In this document: positions 10,843 to 23,395 of the stretch, piece after piece
Layout of the letters: each line of letters begins with the position of its first letter
Position numbering within the stretch: position 1 is the stretch's first letter
Source: Phragmites australis
Lineage: Eukaryota > Streptophyta > Magnoliopsida > Poales > Poaceae
Direction of reading: 5' to 3'
Length of the DNA stretch: 64,000 nt
Assembly (NCBI RefSeq): GCF_958298935.1
Contig: NC_084925.1
Location: forward strand, 17,481,001 to 17,545,000
Position numbers and translations under genes: made by a program
The notes under the pieces: generated by a model
What the model saw: the letters and a program-made list of their open reading frames with translations, nothing else
Told to the model about the DNA's origin: nothing
Database searches by the model: none

Positions 10843-11224
10843 TATTAGGGGATGGTCTCATAAGCCCCTTCAAATGCAGGGTCGATGGCCTCTATGGCAC
10901 TATTTACTAATAAGAGTACGTCTGTTGTGGATTTGTGATGTTGCAAGAACCCTTCAGACTTTGTAGGTACCTTGAGGACACTTAGTGCCACCAGAGCATG
11001 TACGGGTGCCAGGGTCAGCGAAGCCTGTGTCAAGCCTTCGGAAGGTGATCGAAGGTCTTTGTTGAGCTTCATGTGGGGGAATGACCGAAGGGCCCCAAAG
11101 GCATCATCGCATGCGAAGCATTCGGTTGGCCTTCGGAAGCAAGTTAAGGACCATCACAAGGTGCCACAAGGAAGTCGATCGAAGGTGTGCCAAAGGTGCC
11201 ATCGGTGTATAGAACTAAATAACC
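10843..11224 (+). repeat. 3' LTR of element B, truncated
   Basis: It starts TATTAGGGGATGG directly after the polypurine run GTGGGGGGCTAC, matching the place of the LTR start TGTTGGGGATG in element A (the second base has changed from G to A). The LTR end was not found: at about 11225 the sequence changes to Sirevirus-like LTR on the other strand. Confidence 0.55.
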
Positions 11225-11500
11225 TCTTCTAAGTCAAGATACTCCGGTGTGAATTATTTTCTGAGCACTGGACCATCCGGTGAGTACACCTTGCTGAGCA
11301 CCAGACCATCCGATGAGTGCACTATTCTCTGAATTCGTCTAATTCAAACTTTCTTGAGTTTTGCTTCGGTGGCTTCTTCATTTATTGCATCAATGAGACC
11401 TACTAAAGCATATACTTGACAAATATGTTAGTCCTATTTACTATGTTGTCATTAATCACCAAAATCATATACATGCCCTAAAAGGGCCATGTTCGCTACA
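11225..11500 (-). repeat. 3' LTR start (U3) of Sirevirus-like copy 1
   Basis: On the minus strand the LTR begins TGTAGCGAACATGGCCC at 11500, next to the polypurine tract ending GAGGGAGTT. Two palindrome-type motifs are visible near 11270-11320 (for example CTCACCGGATGGTCCAGTG on the minus strand). Only about 275 bp remain. Confidence 0.65.
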
Positions 11501-12865
11501 AACTCCCTCTTTTTGGTGATTGACGAGAACACAACAAGAGAAAGTGGAAAAACATCAATGATATCAATTGTAAAGTGCACAAGCAAAGTGGATGTGCTGT
11601 AAGAATAACCAATGGTACCAATTCTAAGCAAATCAATGATACCACTTGAAAGTGAACCAATGATACCAATTGAAAATGAACCAGTTTGTAAGGGAAAGAT
11701 CTCATCTTTATCATACCTGTTCTTACTTTCACTTTGTTCCCTTTTTTGTTGTGACTATCATGGAGACAATTCTCCTCCTTTCTCTATCGCCAGTATCTCC
11801 CTTGATTAACCCATGCAAGAGCTCTTTGCTCTACACGCTTCTTGTCTTGATGTCACTTGTAATCCTTCCATGCCTGCTTCTTGCGTCATGCTTCTTCCTT
11901 TGTCAACAATCTTGCATCATGCAACTTGAACTTGCTTTGGCCATCAAAACTCTCTCTTTGTCAACAATCTCAAGGGCTACAAATACAAGTTGAACTAAAG
12001 GGAAAACATTAGAGTACTTGGGAGAGAGCTTCATAAATTATGATCTAATAAGATGATACCACTTGTAGGAATCTAATTGAATGGGTAATGTGGATACCAT
12101 TTGAAATGAAACAACATGGATCACAATTCATGAAACTCACATAATATGATCTAAACTCCCCCTATATATGTGCATAAATATGATGAGAATGAAATATATG
12201 AACAACTAGATAAGATGAAGATATAGGAAGTTTAAGCCATATTATACATGGAGGTAACTTAAATGTACAAATGAATTGACAATAATATCAATTGATAAAT
12301 AAGCATTGCATGCCTCTAGGGACTTATAGATTACTCCATAAGACTACAAAAGATAGGACTTGCAACATATGTTAGTCTCAAAATCACAACCCATAGGATA
12401 TGCTCCCCCTAAAAGTGTGTGTACAAGTTTTGAGTATTTGTAAGAGACATGCACTTGTCATTGATAACAATAGGGAATTTATCCAATAAATTAGACTCAT
12501 GACACATAAAGTATACCATTGAAGAAAATAAGTCATGTAAAGAACCTACAACTAATAAACCGTGTAAGTTGCTCATGGGTTAGAGAAAACACAAGCAACC
12601 TACCATAAAAAACCTACACTAGGCATTACAAGGAAATAAAATACACCTGCAATCCTAGACAAGGAAAAGGTACTAGATGCAAAACAAAAAAAAAACATGA
12701 ACAAAAAAAATCTAGCTACCATTACCTCTTTTATCTTTGGATATGGGATTTTGGATATACTATTATTCATCAATGTGCCCAATCTTGTATACTTGACTTC
12801 TTTGCTTGAATCTTCACTTCATTTTGTGCATCAAGTCTCCAATCCCCCGAGCTGACCCGTGGATT

Positions 12866-14788
12866 TCAAGTCTTCTTTGAAATCCAAACTGATTGGGGCC
12901 CTTTCAGGTTGGTGATGACTTCCTTGGGAACCCAAATGGGTTTGTTCCACTTCCGATCCTTTCGTCCATCCATGTGTGCAACCACTTTACTATTGTCCTT
13001 CTTCTTGAGCTTATAGTGGGTGCTCCTGGTCTTGATCTTATAGTTGTGTTTGGTATAGATGTAGGAGGTCTTGTTTGAGAAGTTCATTGTCTTCTTCTTC
13101 TCCTTGGCCTCGTTCTTAACTTGCTTGCATTGGAAGGACTTGTGGCCTTCTTGATAACACTTGAAACATGTCACGGTGGACCCCTCTGCAAGCTTCTTCA
13201 CCATGTTATCACGGTTATCTTGAGGAGGTTGGACATGATTCTCGCCCTTCAATCTTGCTAGGTCCTTCTTGAGCTTCTCCACTTCTTGATTAAGCTCATC
13301 ATTCTCTTGTGCAATAAGATCATTATATGATTCTACAATAATATTCTCAACACATGTTTCACTGCAAAAGGATAAGCTAGATAGATCAATCAAATCATCA
13401 TAAGAAGTAGAAGCATCTATCTTAAGATTAAAATTAAAGAGAGAGGTAGATTGCTTTGAATGAGCCTTAAGTTGAGATTCAATGTCCTCAAGTTTTGCCT
13501 TAAGCTCTTCATGCTCCTTGTTTAGCAATTCAAATTTTTTCAATAATTGTTTATAATTAGGAACAAAGGAAGCATGAATGTCATTAAGGGAATTGAATTT
13601 CTTAATTTCTTTAGCTTGTTTATTTAAGTCCTTTTGTTGCTCATTGATCAGTTCAAGAAATTCTTCTTGAGAGAGTGAATCCTCATCGGATTCATCATCA
13701 TTTACATCGCTTTCCATACCTTTGGCCATAAGGAACTTGCGTGATGATGACTTGTGTGCTGATGACCTTGAGGAAGAGCTTCTCTTGGAGGAATGGATGA
13801 TGAAGCTTTCATCACTTGAGCTTGAATCCTTATCTTTACTCACCCATCTTCCTATGCTTGCAAATGCTTTTCCTCTTCCCCTTGTCTCCCTCTTATTCTT
13901 GGCCTTCTTCTCCTTCTTGATATGATCATTTGTGTTGACCAAGTCTTTATGGAGATTGGATGATTAATATTAGCGTTGATGCTCTTTTAGGTCCTTCTCC
14001 AATCTTGAAATGAGCTTAGCAATCTTGGGATCCATTTCTTCATCACTTAAGGTCTTTGCTCATCTTCTTCATCGCTCTCTTCATCTTTATCACCATCATC
14101 TTCACTTGAGCTTGACTCTTGCTCTTGCCTTCTTCTTCTCTTTCATGTGTGGGCAAGTAACTTGCTTGCTTATGAGGGCAAGGTTCTTGACACCAGATGA
14201 GGATGAACCTTCAACCTTTATGTTCATGGTCATCTCATGAGCGTTGATCTTGCAGAGAACTTGGCTTGGAGTCATCTTGCTAATGTTATTGTTGTAATAG
14301 ATGATGGACACAATCAACTTGTACTTTGGAAGGAGAAGTTGAAATATTCTTCTCACAACTTGAAAGTATATAATTGTCGTCAAATCTAGCCCATTGATCT
14401 CATTGACAAGAATATTTAAACGGGAGTACATGTCATTAGCACTTTCATGGACAAGTTATTTAATGCTATTTAGCTCAGACACTAGCACATTATATTTCTT
14501 ATTGTGCACATCCTTTGTGCCTTCATGTATTTCAATAAGGTTAGTCCAAATATAATGAGCATTGGTAAGATAATATACTCGATTAAATGTATCAATGCTT
14601 AGAGATGATAAAAGGATACTATTCACCGATGCATCGAATTGCCTCTCCTTGTTTGTGAGATGTTGCTTCATCCCCTCCTCAGTGATTGTCCAAACATCTA
14701 AACCTTTGGCTTGAAGGAAACAAGTCATTAGAATTTTCCAACATGGCAAATGAGTATCCTCAAAACATAGAGCACTACCGATATTCAT
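12866..14788 (-). pseudogene. Sirevirus-like Gag with zinc knuckle (copy 1)
   Basis: Capsid-type protein that would package element RNA. The equivalent of the start codon in copy 2 is ACG here, so 14788 is the first ATG. The N-terminal part has LPCWKILMTCFLQAKGLDVW and YIWTNLIEIHEGTKD, typical of the UBN2-like gag of Copia elements. An in-frame TAA interrupts at about 14457 and a frame change near 14100 precedes the last piece, 13942-12866. That piece has a lysine-rich run, a coiled coil, the knuckle CFKCYQEGHKSFQC (C-X2-C-X4-H-X4-C) and PIWVPKEVITN near the end. A stop follows, with no pol. Confidence 0.75.
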
Positions 14789-14876
14789 CTCTACTCCAAA
14801 CGTCACAACTCTCTAGGATGTTAAGCCTATTAAGAGCACAGTGTTCTAATTATCAAATGAAGAGTTGAGAGAACAT

Positions 14877-14888
14877 ACTCTGATACCA
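14877..14888 (-). other. primer-binding site, copy 1
   Basis: On the minus strand TGGTATCAGAGT lies two bases after the LTR end. It matches the initiator-methionine tRNA 3' end, the usual primer of plant Copia elements, except for the last base. Confidence 0.75.
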
Positions 14889-14890
14889 AT

Positions 14891-15995
14891 TGTAGGGATC
14901 GGTGACGTCCTAAGAAGGGGGTAAATTTGAACACCTAAAACTTATCGGCTCTAAAAACTTCACAAGATAAACCTATATCAATTTTTGTTTAAATATGCTC
15001 TAGGTTCATCTAGTGTGTCTACCCTACCATTCAAAAAGATTTGCAACCTATAGCCAATCCTAGCAAACTACTCTATGAAGATAAACATACAAGAAAATAT
15101 TACAAGAAGTAAATGCAGAAACATAAAAATAGTAGAAAGAGCAAACATGGCACAAGGGATTTTTATCCCATGGTATCGATGGCATAAACACCACCCTAGT
15201 CCATATTAGAGCATCCACCTAGGCTACAACTCCCAGATAGCACCGGTCATGGCCCTTGAGCCACCTAAACCTCAAATAGGTTAAGCCACCAAGACAATGC
15301 CTTACCACAAGCCTCTCTTTCGATCACTTGCCACTGTCTCCACTTCGGAACTTGAGCCACTAAGATAAGGATCTCTGTGTCCCCGTACAATCTTCTTACC
15401 GCCACTCCACACCCAATCAAAGGGTCAACAAGCATGAGCCACCAAGGCTTACGATGCCGGTGAGTCACCAAGACTTCAAGGTGCTGGCGTACCACTTGGT
15501 ACAATGTAGGATCACTCCTTGATCCTCTCCCTAGATAGTAACAACTCTCTCTAGGCCTATTAGCACTAATCACTCACTTAATCTTATGCTTAATTTCCTT
15601 AGATGATCACTTTTAGCACTTTTGTGGCTTGAATATCTTCTCAAGTATCTATGAGCCTCTCTAGACTCTAGCACACTCAGATGACAGACTAGCCATTGCT
15701 CCAACGGTCTAAAAGATGGTAACCACCAGGGAATTTATAGCCTCAAACCTGCAAATTAGCCATTTCTCCAACGATCAAAAAGATTGTAACCACCAGATGA
15801 TTCGGTGTCAATAGCAGTACAAACACCAGACCATCCGGCATGTATAGCAACAAAAACTAGCCGTTCTAACCAGCTGTTGGACTCACACTCAAACTCAGTT
15901 CAAACATTGGATGTTTTGGAGTAACCTTGAACTTCATCATCGAACTATCTGGTGTATATACTTGAGCCAACCGAGCCACTTCTCATTGTTTAGTC
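14891..15995 (-). repeat. 5' LTR of Sirevirus-like copy 1, truncated on its U3 side
   Basis: On the minus strand it ends GACGTCACCGATCCCTACA. It shares long blocks with the LTRs at 32337-34025, 37318-38990 and 48852-50579. A minus-strand TATA box (GGCTATAAATTCC) lies at about 15731-15743. It breaks off near 15995 where gypsy integrase sequence begins. Confidence 0.7.
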
Positions 15996-15997
15996 CA

Positions 15998-16258
15998 GCG
16001 TGTAGGATTAGCGTGGTATAGCAAGCTCTCTGACGAAAGTATGATTGGAACATCTTCAAAATATCCTTCGAACCCGAAGATCTGGTTCTGAGACTCATAA
16101 AGAGCCAGAAGAATAGCAACAAGCTTTCTATGAAGTGGGAAGGTCCTTATATGGTGATCGAATATAACCAACCAGGGTCATATAGGTTAACTATGGAGGA
16201 TGTACAGGTCCTTAAAAATTCTTGGAATATTGACCAACTTCGTATGTTCTATGTGTAA
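15998..16258 (+). pseudogene. gypsy integrase C-terminus (third gypsy element)
   Basis: A short plus-strand stretch ending in TAA at 16258. It encodes SFEPEDLVLRLIKSQKN, then KLSMKWEGPYMVIEYNQPGS and VLKNSWNIDQLRMFYV, the standard C-terminal part of Tat-type integrases. Two in-frame stops lie near its start. Upstream it joins the Sirevirus-like LTR abruptly, so either one truncated the other or a deletion joined them. It is more diverged from the integrase at 195-1320 than a sister copy would be. Confidence 0.75.
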
Positions 16259-16391
16259 GTACTTAGAATATATTTTGTAATATTTGTTATCATATTATTA
16301 TTATATATCTTTTCGCCCATCCTCGAACGAAAACCTCCAAAAATACTCAATGTGTAAGTACTTAGAATATATTGTGTAATATTTGTTATCC
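16248..16391 (+). repeat. 43-bp direct repeat straddling the integrase stop
   Basis: The run beginning TGTGTAAGTACTTAGAATAT and ending TGTAATATTTGTTAT occurs at 16248-16290 and again at about 16349-16391. The first copy includes the integrase stop codon. Confidence 0.8.
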
Positions 16392-18017
16392 AAAAGAAAT
16401 GTTAGACACTTGTTAAAACTTCCTTATATTCAAAAGAAGGTTCACAGTCATATACATGTATTCTAGTAGAAATAGGAATATTCCATTTAACAAGATTTTT
16501 TGAGCTCTTTTGCAAATAAGCTAAGGGGGAGATGATTACAAAAAATCCTCAAAGAACTACTCGAGGAAGATGAAGGAGAGACTTCCCTAACTCTCCTACT
16601 CAATGAGAGGTTAAGGTCAACGGCTCCACAGCTCCTAGCTGAACTCGCCAATGTCACAGCCCAAGATCATCGACATCTTTGACGATGATGATTTGGGAGT
16701 GGCATTGACTCCCCACCGCCACCGACGGAGTTGCTGCTCTGCGGTGATGGTTTGAGTGAGGTATTGGCTCCCAACCACCATCATTGGGGCCACCGCCTTA
16801 GCTACTCCCTCCGATCGTCCTCGCTAGAATAACACGAGGAGGAAGAGGATGAAGCTGACGGGTGTCTTGTTGTCTTTAATGGAGACACTGTCGGACGTCC
16901 CCATTTTCTCCGCCTCAACCGCTACTTCTTCTTCCTCTATTTCTACCTCCAGGAGGTCCTAGTCCACATCGTCTTGAACTGGAGATGCCAGGGTCTTGCC
17001 ACCTATAACGGAACGTCGTGGGTCGCCACTTTTTCCTCATGCTACTCGTCGAAGTAGACATCAATGACCTCCACCACATAACCAGATTTGTTGGGAGACG
17101 ATGGCAGGGTGATGGGTGTGTACTCGGGGGAAGAAGGTGAATGGTTAGGAAAAGAAGGCGTGTACTCAGGAGAAGGAGGAGGATTCGTAATTGAACTCAA
17201 GTTTGGTGAGGCTGAGATCCATCACCCGAAGGTTTATATAGACCAACGAGTCAGGAGACAAGATGCCTTACGACCCGAGCATTAATTCTGGTTGCGGGTG
17301 CATTTTGAGTCATGGATGCCCATGCGACGCTCGGACACCAAGGCTACGTCTTTTTAGCCAACCAACACAAACAAAGAGGGGGACTTTGGTGCAGTCGTTT
17401 ACCAGCTCAGTTTTTCGGTGCATGGGAGCAATCGAAACGATGGAACGACTATCCCTTCACATTCATGACAGAGAATCTTTTCACCACCACACAAACTTTT
17501 CGTTGCCACAGTTCAACTTCCAAGCCTAGCCAGCGATGAGTCCTATCTCCCTTACACTTGGCAAGGACAGGATAATTTTTTTGGGCCGACTAGAAAACCT
17601 ACTCTGATGAGACAAAGAATCTAGTACTCACTTGAGAACTCAGAAGTGAGTGATCTAAGAACCCAGGAAATCCGGTTAGATGCTTCATCCTAATAAAAAA
17701 TTCAAGTGTACTCGATGACACAATCAGACAAAAAACTTATCTTGTTGGCTATGTATTTGAACCATCAAAGCCTCATTCCATGTACAGATGGGGGGCTTGA
17801 CGATGAATAATCGATAGTTACCATATCCGGGTTGCCCAAGATTTTCCCGTAATTCTCGAGACATATCTTTATCTCTAGGAAGGAGATCCCTAGAAGAAAG
17901 AAATCACTTGTAGATACCTAGCGTCCTGTAACCAGAAAGATTTATCTTCAAGAATAGGAATAAGGAGTTCAAAAGATATACGACACCCCTATATATATAT
18001 ATATAATATATATATAT

Positions 18018-18049
<32 letters not shown>

Positions 18050-18350
18050 GGAGCAAGGAACCTTGTGGAGGAAAAGTCCAAACAAGTCAAGACAAGTAAC
18101 AGAAAGTCATTAGAAGTCAACATAAGCCAAGGAGTAAGTCGCCGACTAGTTTTAGATCCATAAGATAGCTACACCCCTTGTATTAGCCTTATATCAATAC
18201 AAGAGAAACAAGATATAAGATTATTATCGTCAGAGAGGTAAACCTGTCTAAAATCCATGTGTGGTCGTCTTGTGATTCGTCAACTCAAAACATCCCCCAA
18301 TTCTTCAACAAGTTTATTAGATTGGTGGTTCACATATCGTCGACAAAAAT
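16259..18350 (+). repeat. 3' flank and presumed LTR of the third gypsy element
   Basis: No gene is seen. A polypurine-like run AAGCTAAGGGGGAGA ends at about 16532 and is followed by TGATTACAAAAAATCC, a possible LTR start. A plus-strand TATA-like box (GGTTTATATAGACC) lies at 17228-17241. The part at 18170-18300 resembles the end of a gypsy LTR. I could not fix the LTR end or find an inverted terminal match, so the boundaries are a guess. Short ORFs at 17088-17540 are not recognised. Confidence 0.35.
17990..18049. repeat. (TA)n microsatellite
   Basis: Sixty bases of alternating T and A with one TACACATATA interruption. Confidence 0.9.
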
Positions 18351-20029
18351 ATTGAATTTTTTTGACAAGGATTTATTTCACAAATTCAACAAAAAATATT
18401 GGAGGGAAAAGGAAAGAGAGAAATAGCAAAGATAGATGTCACGCCCTCGCTGGCAGCCACCGTCGCCTGCTAGAGGCCACATTGTGGAGTGTCGGTTCCC
18501 CACCCCACCGCGACTCCTTGCTCCTCCTGTTCTTAGATCCAGAGTGAGGGGGAGGGCGATCTGATATGAAGAGAGAGGAGACAATAAGAGAGAGGGAGGG
18601 AGGGGCTAGGTGGCGGCACAACCTCTAGTTTAGAAGGGAGATTGGTTTATATAGTGAGAGAGAGGAACCGGAGACCAGGAATCTCCCGGTGGATAATGAA
18701 CGGGAGGGAGGGTAGCACAAGTATGTGACCATCTAAGGGCACAAAATCATGCCTGAGGTCGACATGTAGCACACGTGCTTGGGAGCAATTTACATGGTGA
18801 AGTCATTGCCCCGAACTATTCTAAGTGGAAATACGGAAGAAAGAAAATCAATTATACTAAAACTGGGTGACTGTTTCTTTGAGGTTATTGCGCTTTTACC
18901 TTGGCACCTCTTGACTTTGCTTAAAGGAACATCACCATGCAGTTGTCCCTTCATCCACCATCCATATAGAATGCAACGGCGCTGCTTTTTCTTTGCTCTT
19001 CTTGTTCCTCGATTGGAGAAAACTGCAGATGAATCCCCTACTTGCTTCCTCTGCGTGCTGCCATGGGTTTTCTTCATTAGTCCTCCATTACGGCCCAGCT
19101 TTAAGCATGGATATATTCCTCCTTACCGTTATCCGCCGTTGCCTGGGCCACCTCGCCGCCTAATCTCGCTCCATCCTTGACCTGGATAAAGGTACAATAC
19201 AGATTCGATCGCTTTGTCCTTTGACGACCAAAGCACAACAGAATAGCCGAGATAAGCAAGATGATCTGTTTTCCAATCCGATGACAATCTCCTTCCGTAA
19301 TCCAAATTCCTACCCCAATATCTCCCAAAATTCGTATGTCCTCCACGTTCTCCACCTCTGTGTTGAGCCACGATGACCGTGCTGTCACCGCGGGAGCCAG
19401 CGCCGGCGGCAACCACAACGAGTCCGCGCGACAATGGTGAACAGAAACAACACGCCACGGGCGGATCCCGAGATGAGACTCTGCAGGTGCAATCGCAAAT
19501 CACAGATGAGAGGGGAAGAAGGATTAGACAGACGACTGAGAAAAGCGAACGTCACGCCATGATTTTGATAAGCAACTTCAGAGAATTTGCTTCCCTATTC
19601 AAGCCGGGTGACGCTTCCAAACCGTGACAGAGAAGCTCTAAAAGCATATGAGCGAGGAAAGACAACAATTTACGAGCCGCACCGCGTCGCGCAGTGTCCA
19701 TGGCATATTACGTTCTCACTTTCAAAGATCAAGAAACATACAGCTCAAAAAAATAAAAAGAAGATGAAGATAATACGTACGCTGCTCAACGTGCAAAAAA
19801 TAACCAGTGCTTGCCGCATATGATAATTGGCAAGGACGGACGCTGCGACCTGCGACTACCTGGCTTCCAGGACACTGATTTCGCTGCCATTCGTCATGGA
19901 TCGTGCTGATGGAACAGGCAGCGATCACATCGGCTGCCGCCGCGTGTTGGTCCAACGCTGGCAGAGAGCATGCACAGGTATTTCTCCAGTAGCGCAATTT
20001 GTTTTACTAGCCAGTAGCATCGCAAACGA
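18351..20029. other. unassigned stretch, possible captured gene pieces
   Basis: No gene is recognised. At 18440-18660 the minus strand looks like the 5' end of a plant gene: a TATA box (CTATATAAACC, 18645-18655), a CT-rich leader and a short ORF (18584-18378) without recognised domains. The minus-strand ORF 19503-19129 has an Arg/Gly-rich part (AQHRGGERGGHTNFGRYWGR) that might be an exon piece. Base composition varies sharply along the stretch, as in transposons with captured host sequence. No terminal repeats were found. Confidence 0.3.
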
Positions 20030-20037
20030 GTCATACT

Positions 20038-23000
20038 CAGAGATGGCCAATTGGACAGTTTGGGCCGGCCTGGTATGGGTCAGCTCAGTACGGTCTGGCT
20101 ATTGCACAGTTTGAATGACTCGACTACTGTAATAGATCGTGTCGTATAGGTCTACGTGTCTCCTCTCGGTCAACGGCATGGTCTGTCGGTCACCGTGCCA
20201 TGTCGGGTCGGTTCGGGTACGATTGCAGTCCGACGGCACGGCTGGCCCGACGGAGGCACGGGTGGTCAGAACGGCACGGTTGGGCTACCCCGACCTAGCA
20301 GCACTTCAAAAATAGGAAAAAAAATAAAAAAAAGAAATATAAAAAATTCAGGAATAATAGGAAGACATAATTAATTCTAAAAATGAGTTTTATTAATAGG
20401 TTGTCTCATTAAAAACTTTTCTAGCAAAAGCAAAAAGTACAACCTAGCTCAAAAAATTGAAAATTACACGTTCTCAAGTGTCAACAACATTCAAATACAA
20501 ATTTTCAATGAAGCTTCAAGCCAGTGTTCTCTGCAGTGTGTTACATTCATGCTTCAGCTTGTTCCCAGTCTTTTACTATGGTGAGTATTTCCACCATCTC
20601 ACTTGTGAGATTTGTTCTTCTCTCTTCGATTATCCTTCTAGTAAGAATGAATGTAGCCTCAGAAGAAACTGTAGATACTGGAACCGTTAATAAATCTAGT
20701 GCTAATAGTGAAAGCACTGGATAATTCGTCTTGTGCTCATGCCACCATTGCAGTATGTTGAATTTTTCTTGTTTATCGCTGATAAGTCGCTGTCGATAAA
20801 GGTAGTTAGCTCCCCTCCGAATGTTGGAATTCCAGCACTCGTAGTCATAGATTATTGTGATGAAGATTCTGAACTTCTTGATGAATAACGTCTACCAAAT
20901 ATTTTTCCCCACTTACTGGTTGTGGGTGCTAGTGAAGGTCGTTGTAAATGAACTCTGGTACACTTTGTTTCATATTTACTATAAATATTGAATAACTTAG
21001 AACGAACATTAGTATAATAAGTACAATAATCATGACCAAGAGCATCACCTAGAATTGTGAGAACTCTAAAAGACCTGCAATTTTAGCTCTAGGATCTAAA
21101 ATAAAGGCAAATGCATACAATAAAAGAATTTCTTTTCAATATTTTAAAATTTTAGATTTCATAGGAACTACACAATCTCTTAGAAGATTGTCATTTTCAT
21201 ACATGTTTAAATGAGTATCAATTTCAAAAATATTATGCACTACTAAACAAGATGTTGTAAACTCCTGATAAACTTACAGTTGAATCATAAAAAAATTCAA
21301 AAAACTCTAGTATCCTTTCGGCAACATACCAATGCATTTTCGTAAGTAAAGTTTGTCCCCATATTGATGATAGTGTGTATGAATAAACACACTAAATGTG
21401 TTCTTATATGGTACAATATTTTTTAGCATCATGAAAGTGAAGTTCCATCTTACCGGCATGTCCACAGCAAACTTATGTAGACGCACATCTATTGCAACAC
21501 AATATTACTTATATGCTGTAATTCATTGGTTAGAGGAGTTTACAAAAGATATTGCAGTATGAAAATTGTCTAGGTATTACGACAATCTCTTCAAACCGGA
21601 TTTTACTATAAGATTGATAATATGACAAGCACATCGCTGATGTAACAAGAGAGATTCAGCATATATATTAAACAACATAGTAAGAAGATAGATGGCTCTA
21701 GAGTTTGCACCGGTATTATCTAAAGTGATAGAAAATATTTTATTTGTGAGACCAAAGTCTTCAACTATTTGAGATATTTTTTAAGCAATATTTTCACGAG
21801 TAAGCGCGTTGTCAATCAACCTGAAACCTATTATTCTCTTTTCTAATTCCCAATTATTATTAACAAAATGAGCAATAACACTAAGATAATCCTCTCTAGC
21901 CCTACCTGCTCATATGTCCGAGTTCAAAACAACTGAAAATGTACATGTTTGCAACATTTCTTTAAGCTTGCTACGACACGCATTGTAGTATTTTACTATA
22001 TCCCTACTAGTTGTCTGTCTAGAAACATACGTGAACCTAGGATTATGAGCTTTCTTAATGTAATCTTCAAATGCAAGAGACTCACTGATGTTAAGTGATA
22101 GATCCGCTCTTGCAATGAAGTGGTATAACTCTTTTCGAGTATTGGTAGAGTCATACTCCCAATGACGAACAGAGTCGTCGAGGTTGTACTGTAGCACCGT
22201 CTGCTCATGGCTACTCCACTCTTTCGGTTGCAAGTTGTGGCGTGCCTCTTCAAATGTCCCGTTCCAGCTGAGGGCTTTGTAGATAATTCATGTTTGCAAA
22301 TATAACACCTAGCATACCTGACACTTACCCCGTCTTCCTCTCTGTAGAACCTTTCAAAGTCTTGCCAAACTTCGGAAGTACTGGCCTTTGATCTTTTAGA
22401 GTCGGTGCTTGCTGATACGTGTGCACTTGTAGAGCCTGATAATGGAGGTGTTGCTACCTCAGCTACATGTGAACCAACCGAAGGTTCACCGTCAGGTCCA
22501 TCATCATCTGCAGCACTCGTATCGAAGGGGCCATAATTCCCTGTGAGTCCTTGGATTAAAAAATCATGATCGATGGATGTATTATGATCATGATCATCAG
22601 CATCCATGATCAATGTCGAATGGCACTAAAAAAATGCAAATATTTAGAGTTAGAAATAATCAATTAATAAAACTAATAATAAAACACGAATGAACAACGA
22701 TGCAAAAAATCATCAAGATTTCTTCAATGTCAAGATAGCAAGATGATGGTTTTGGAACAACTCGGATTTTTTGCAACAATGCAAACTATTTTTGCTAAAT
22801 TATCACTAATTCTCAAGAACTTTGAGACAAGAATGAGAGGAGGAAATAAGAGAGCAAATGGTGTTGCTGGTGTGCAATGGAAGGACGGGGTGATCCTCTA
22901 TTTATAGGTGAAAAATAGTGACTTTTGCACACAAAAAAATTGAATTTTTTGGAGCTCAAACAGTCACAAAACGGCTATAAAATTAAAAATATCAGGTTAA

Positions 23001-23381
23001 CAGGTTAAACGGGCCATTCCAGGCATGTTTAATCCGTTAAACTTGCGTGTTGTACGTGCCCCCACGTGCAGGACCCACGCACAATGGCTACATCCAGCCC
23101 AAGCGTGCCCGCTGGGCCGTGTCACGCTGGGCCGGCTGTGCCGCCGCGTGCCGCCTGGGCTGGCCATGCCACCTGGGCCTACTGTGCCGCTTGGGCCGCT
23201 GCATGTCGTGCCGGGCTGGTCGTGGCTCCTGGGCCGCCGCGTGCCTAGGCCAGTTCGGACCGTGCTCGTGCCTGCCAGGGCTAGGTCGTGCCCATGCCGG
23301 CCGAAAAATACGGACCGGGCCGTGCCTACATTGTCGTGCTTCGGGCTGGCCCAGTAGGCACATTCCATTTGGACATCTTTA
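20038..23381 (-). mobile_element. hAT transposon, 3.3 kb, ends and target duplication present
   Basis: The left end reads CAGAGATGGCCAATTGGA. The right end, on the minus strand, reads TAAAGATGTCCAAATGGA, a matching imperfect inverted repeat. Flanks are GTCATACT (20030-20037) and GTCGTACT (23382-23389), an 8-bp target duplication with one difference, as expected for hAT. Both ends are GC-rich with many GGCC-type words, usual subterminal repeats for grass hAT elements. Inside is a decayed transposase on the minus strand. The right target duplication ends one base before that of the next element. Confidence 0.85.
20547..22607 (-). pseudogene. hAT transposase, RICESLEEPER-like, with BED finger
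   Basis: The first ATG is at 22607. The N-terminal part is acidic. A BED zinc finger follows (EVWQDFERFYREEDG, then ARCYICKHEL, GHLKRHATTC), with Cys, Cys, His, His in order at about 22308-22230. A frame change near 22235 leads into the region with ELYHFIARADLSL and AHNPRFTYVSRQTTSRD. Continuing on the minus strand to about 21560, decayed sequence still matches hAT proteins (FSITLDNTGANSRAI). The C-terminal dimerisation domain is readable at 20763-20547 (LLALDLLTVPVSTVSSEATF, RRIIEERRTNLTSEMVEIL) and ends at a TGA. Stops and frameshifts make it non-functional. Length, about 690 codons, is normal for the family. Confidence 0.8.
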
Positions 23382-23395
23382 GTCGTACTTACTAT

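Larger units (their letters stand above)
6562..11224 (+). mobile_element. Ty3/gypsy Tat-lineage element B, 3' part, older copy
   Basis: A second element of the same family and orientation as A. It shows a tandem-repeat spacer, antisense coiled-coil and PF04195-type genes with the same exon order, a TATA-like run, a polypurine tract at 10829-10842 and a truncated LTR from 10843. Its pol would lie to the left, beyond element A, which suggests A inserted just after B's pol. The stop codons and the lost ATG in the antisense gene show that B is older than A. It is cut on the right by the Sirevirus-like LTR at about 11225. Confidence 0.7.
11225..15995 (-). mobile_element. Sirevirus-like gag-only Copia element, copy 1, both LTRs truncated
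   Basis: On the minus strand the order is truncated 5' LTR (about 15995-14891), primer-binding site, gag (14788-12866), a non-coding 3' part, polypurine tract (11516-11501) and truncated 3' LTR (11500 to about 11225). The interior is 3390 bp and has no protease, integrase or RT. The LTRs carry CACCGG/CCGGTG-type palindromes known from Sireviruses. The interior is collinear with the plus-strand copy at 34026-37317. The right LTR is cut by a gypsy fragment and the left LTR joins element B. Confidence 0.75.

Noticed and set aside
18779..19180. Plus-strand 133-codon frame
   Set aside because: No recognised domain, leader or promoter; chance frames of this size are expected.
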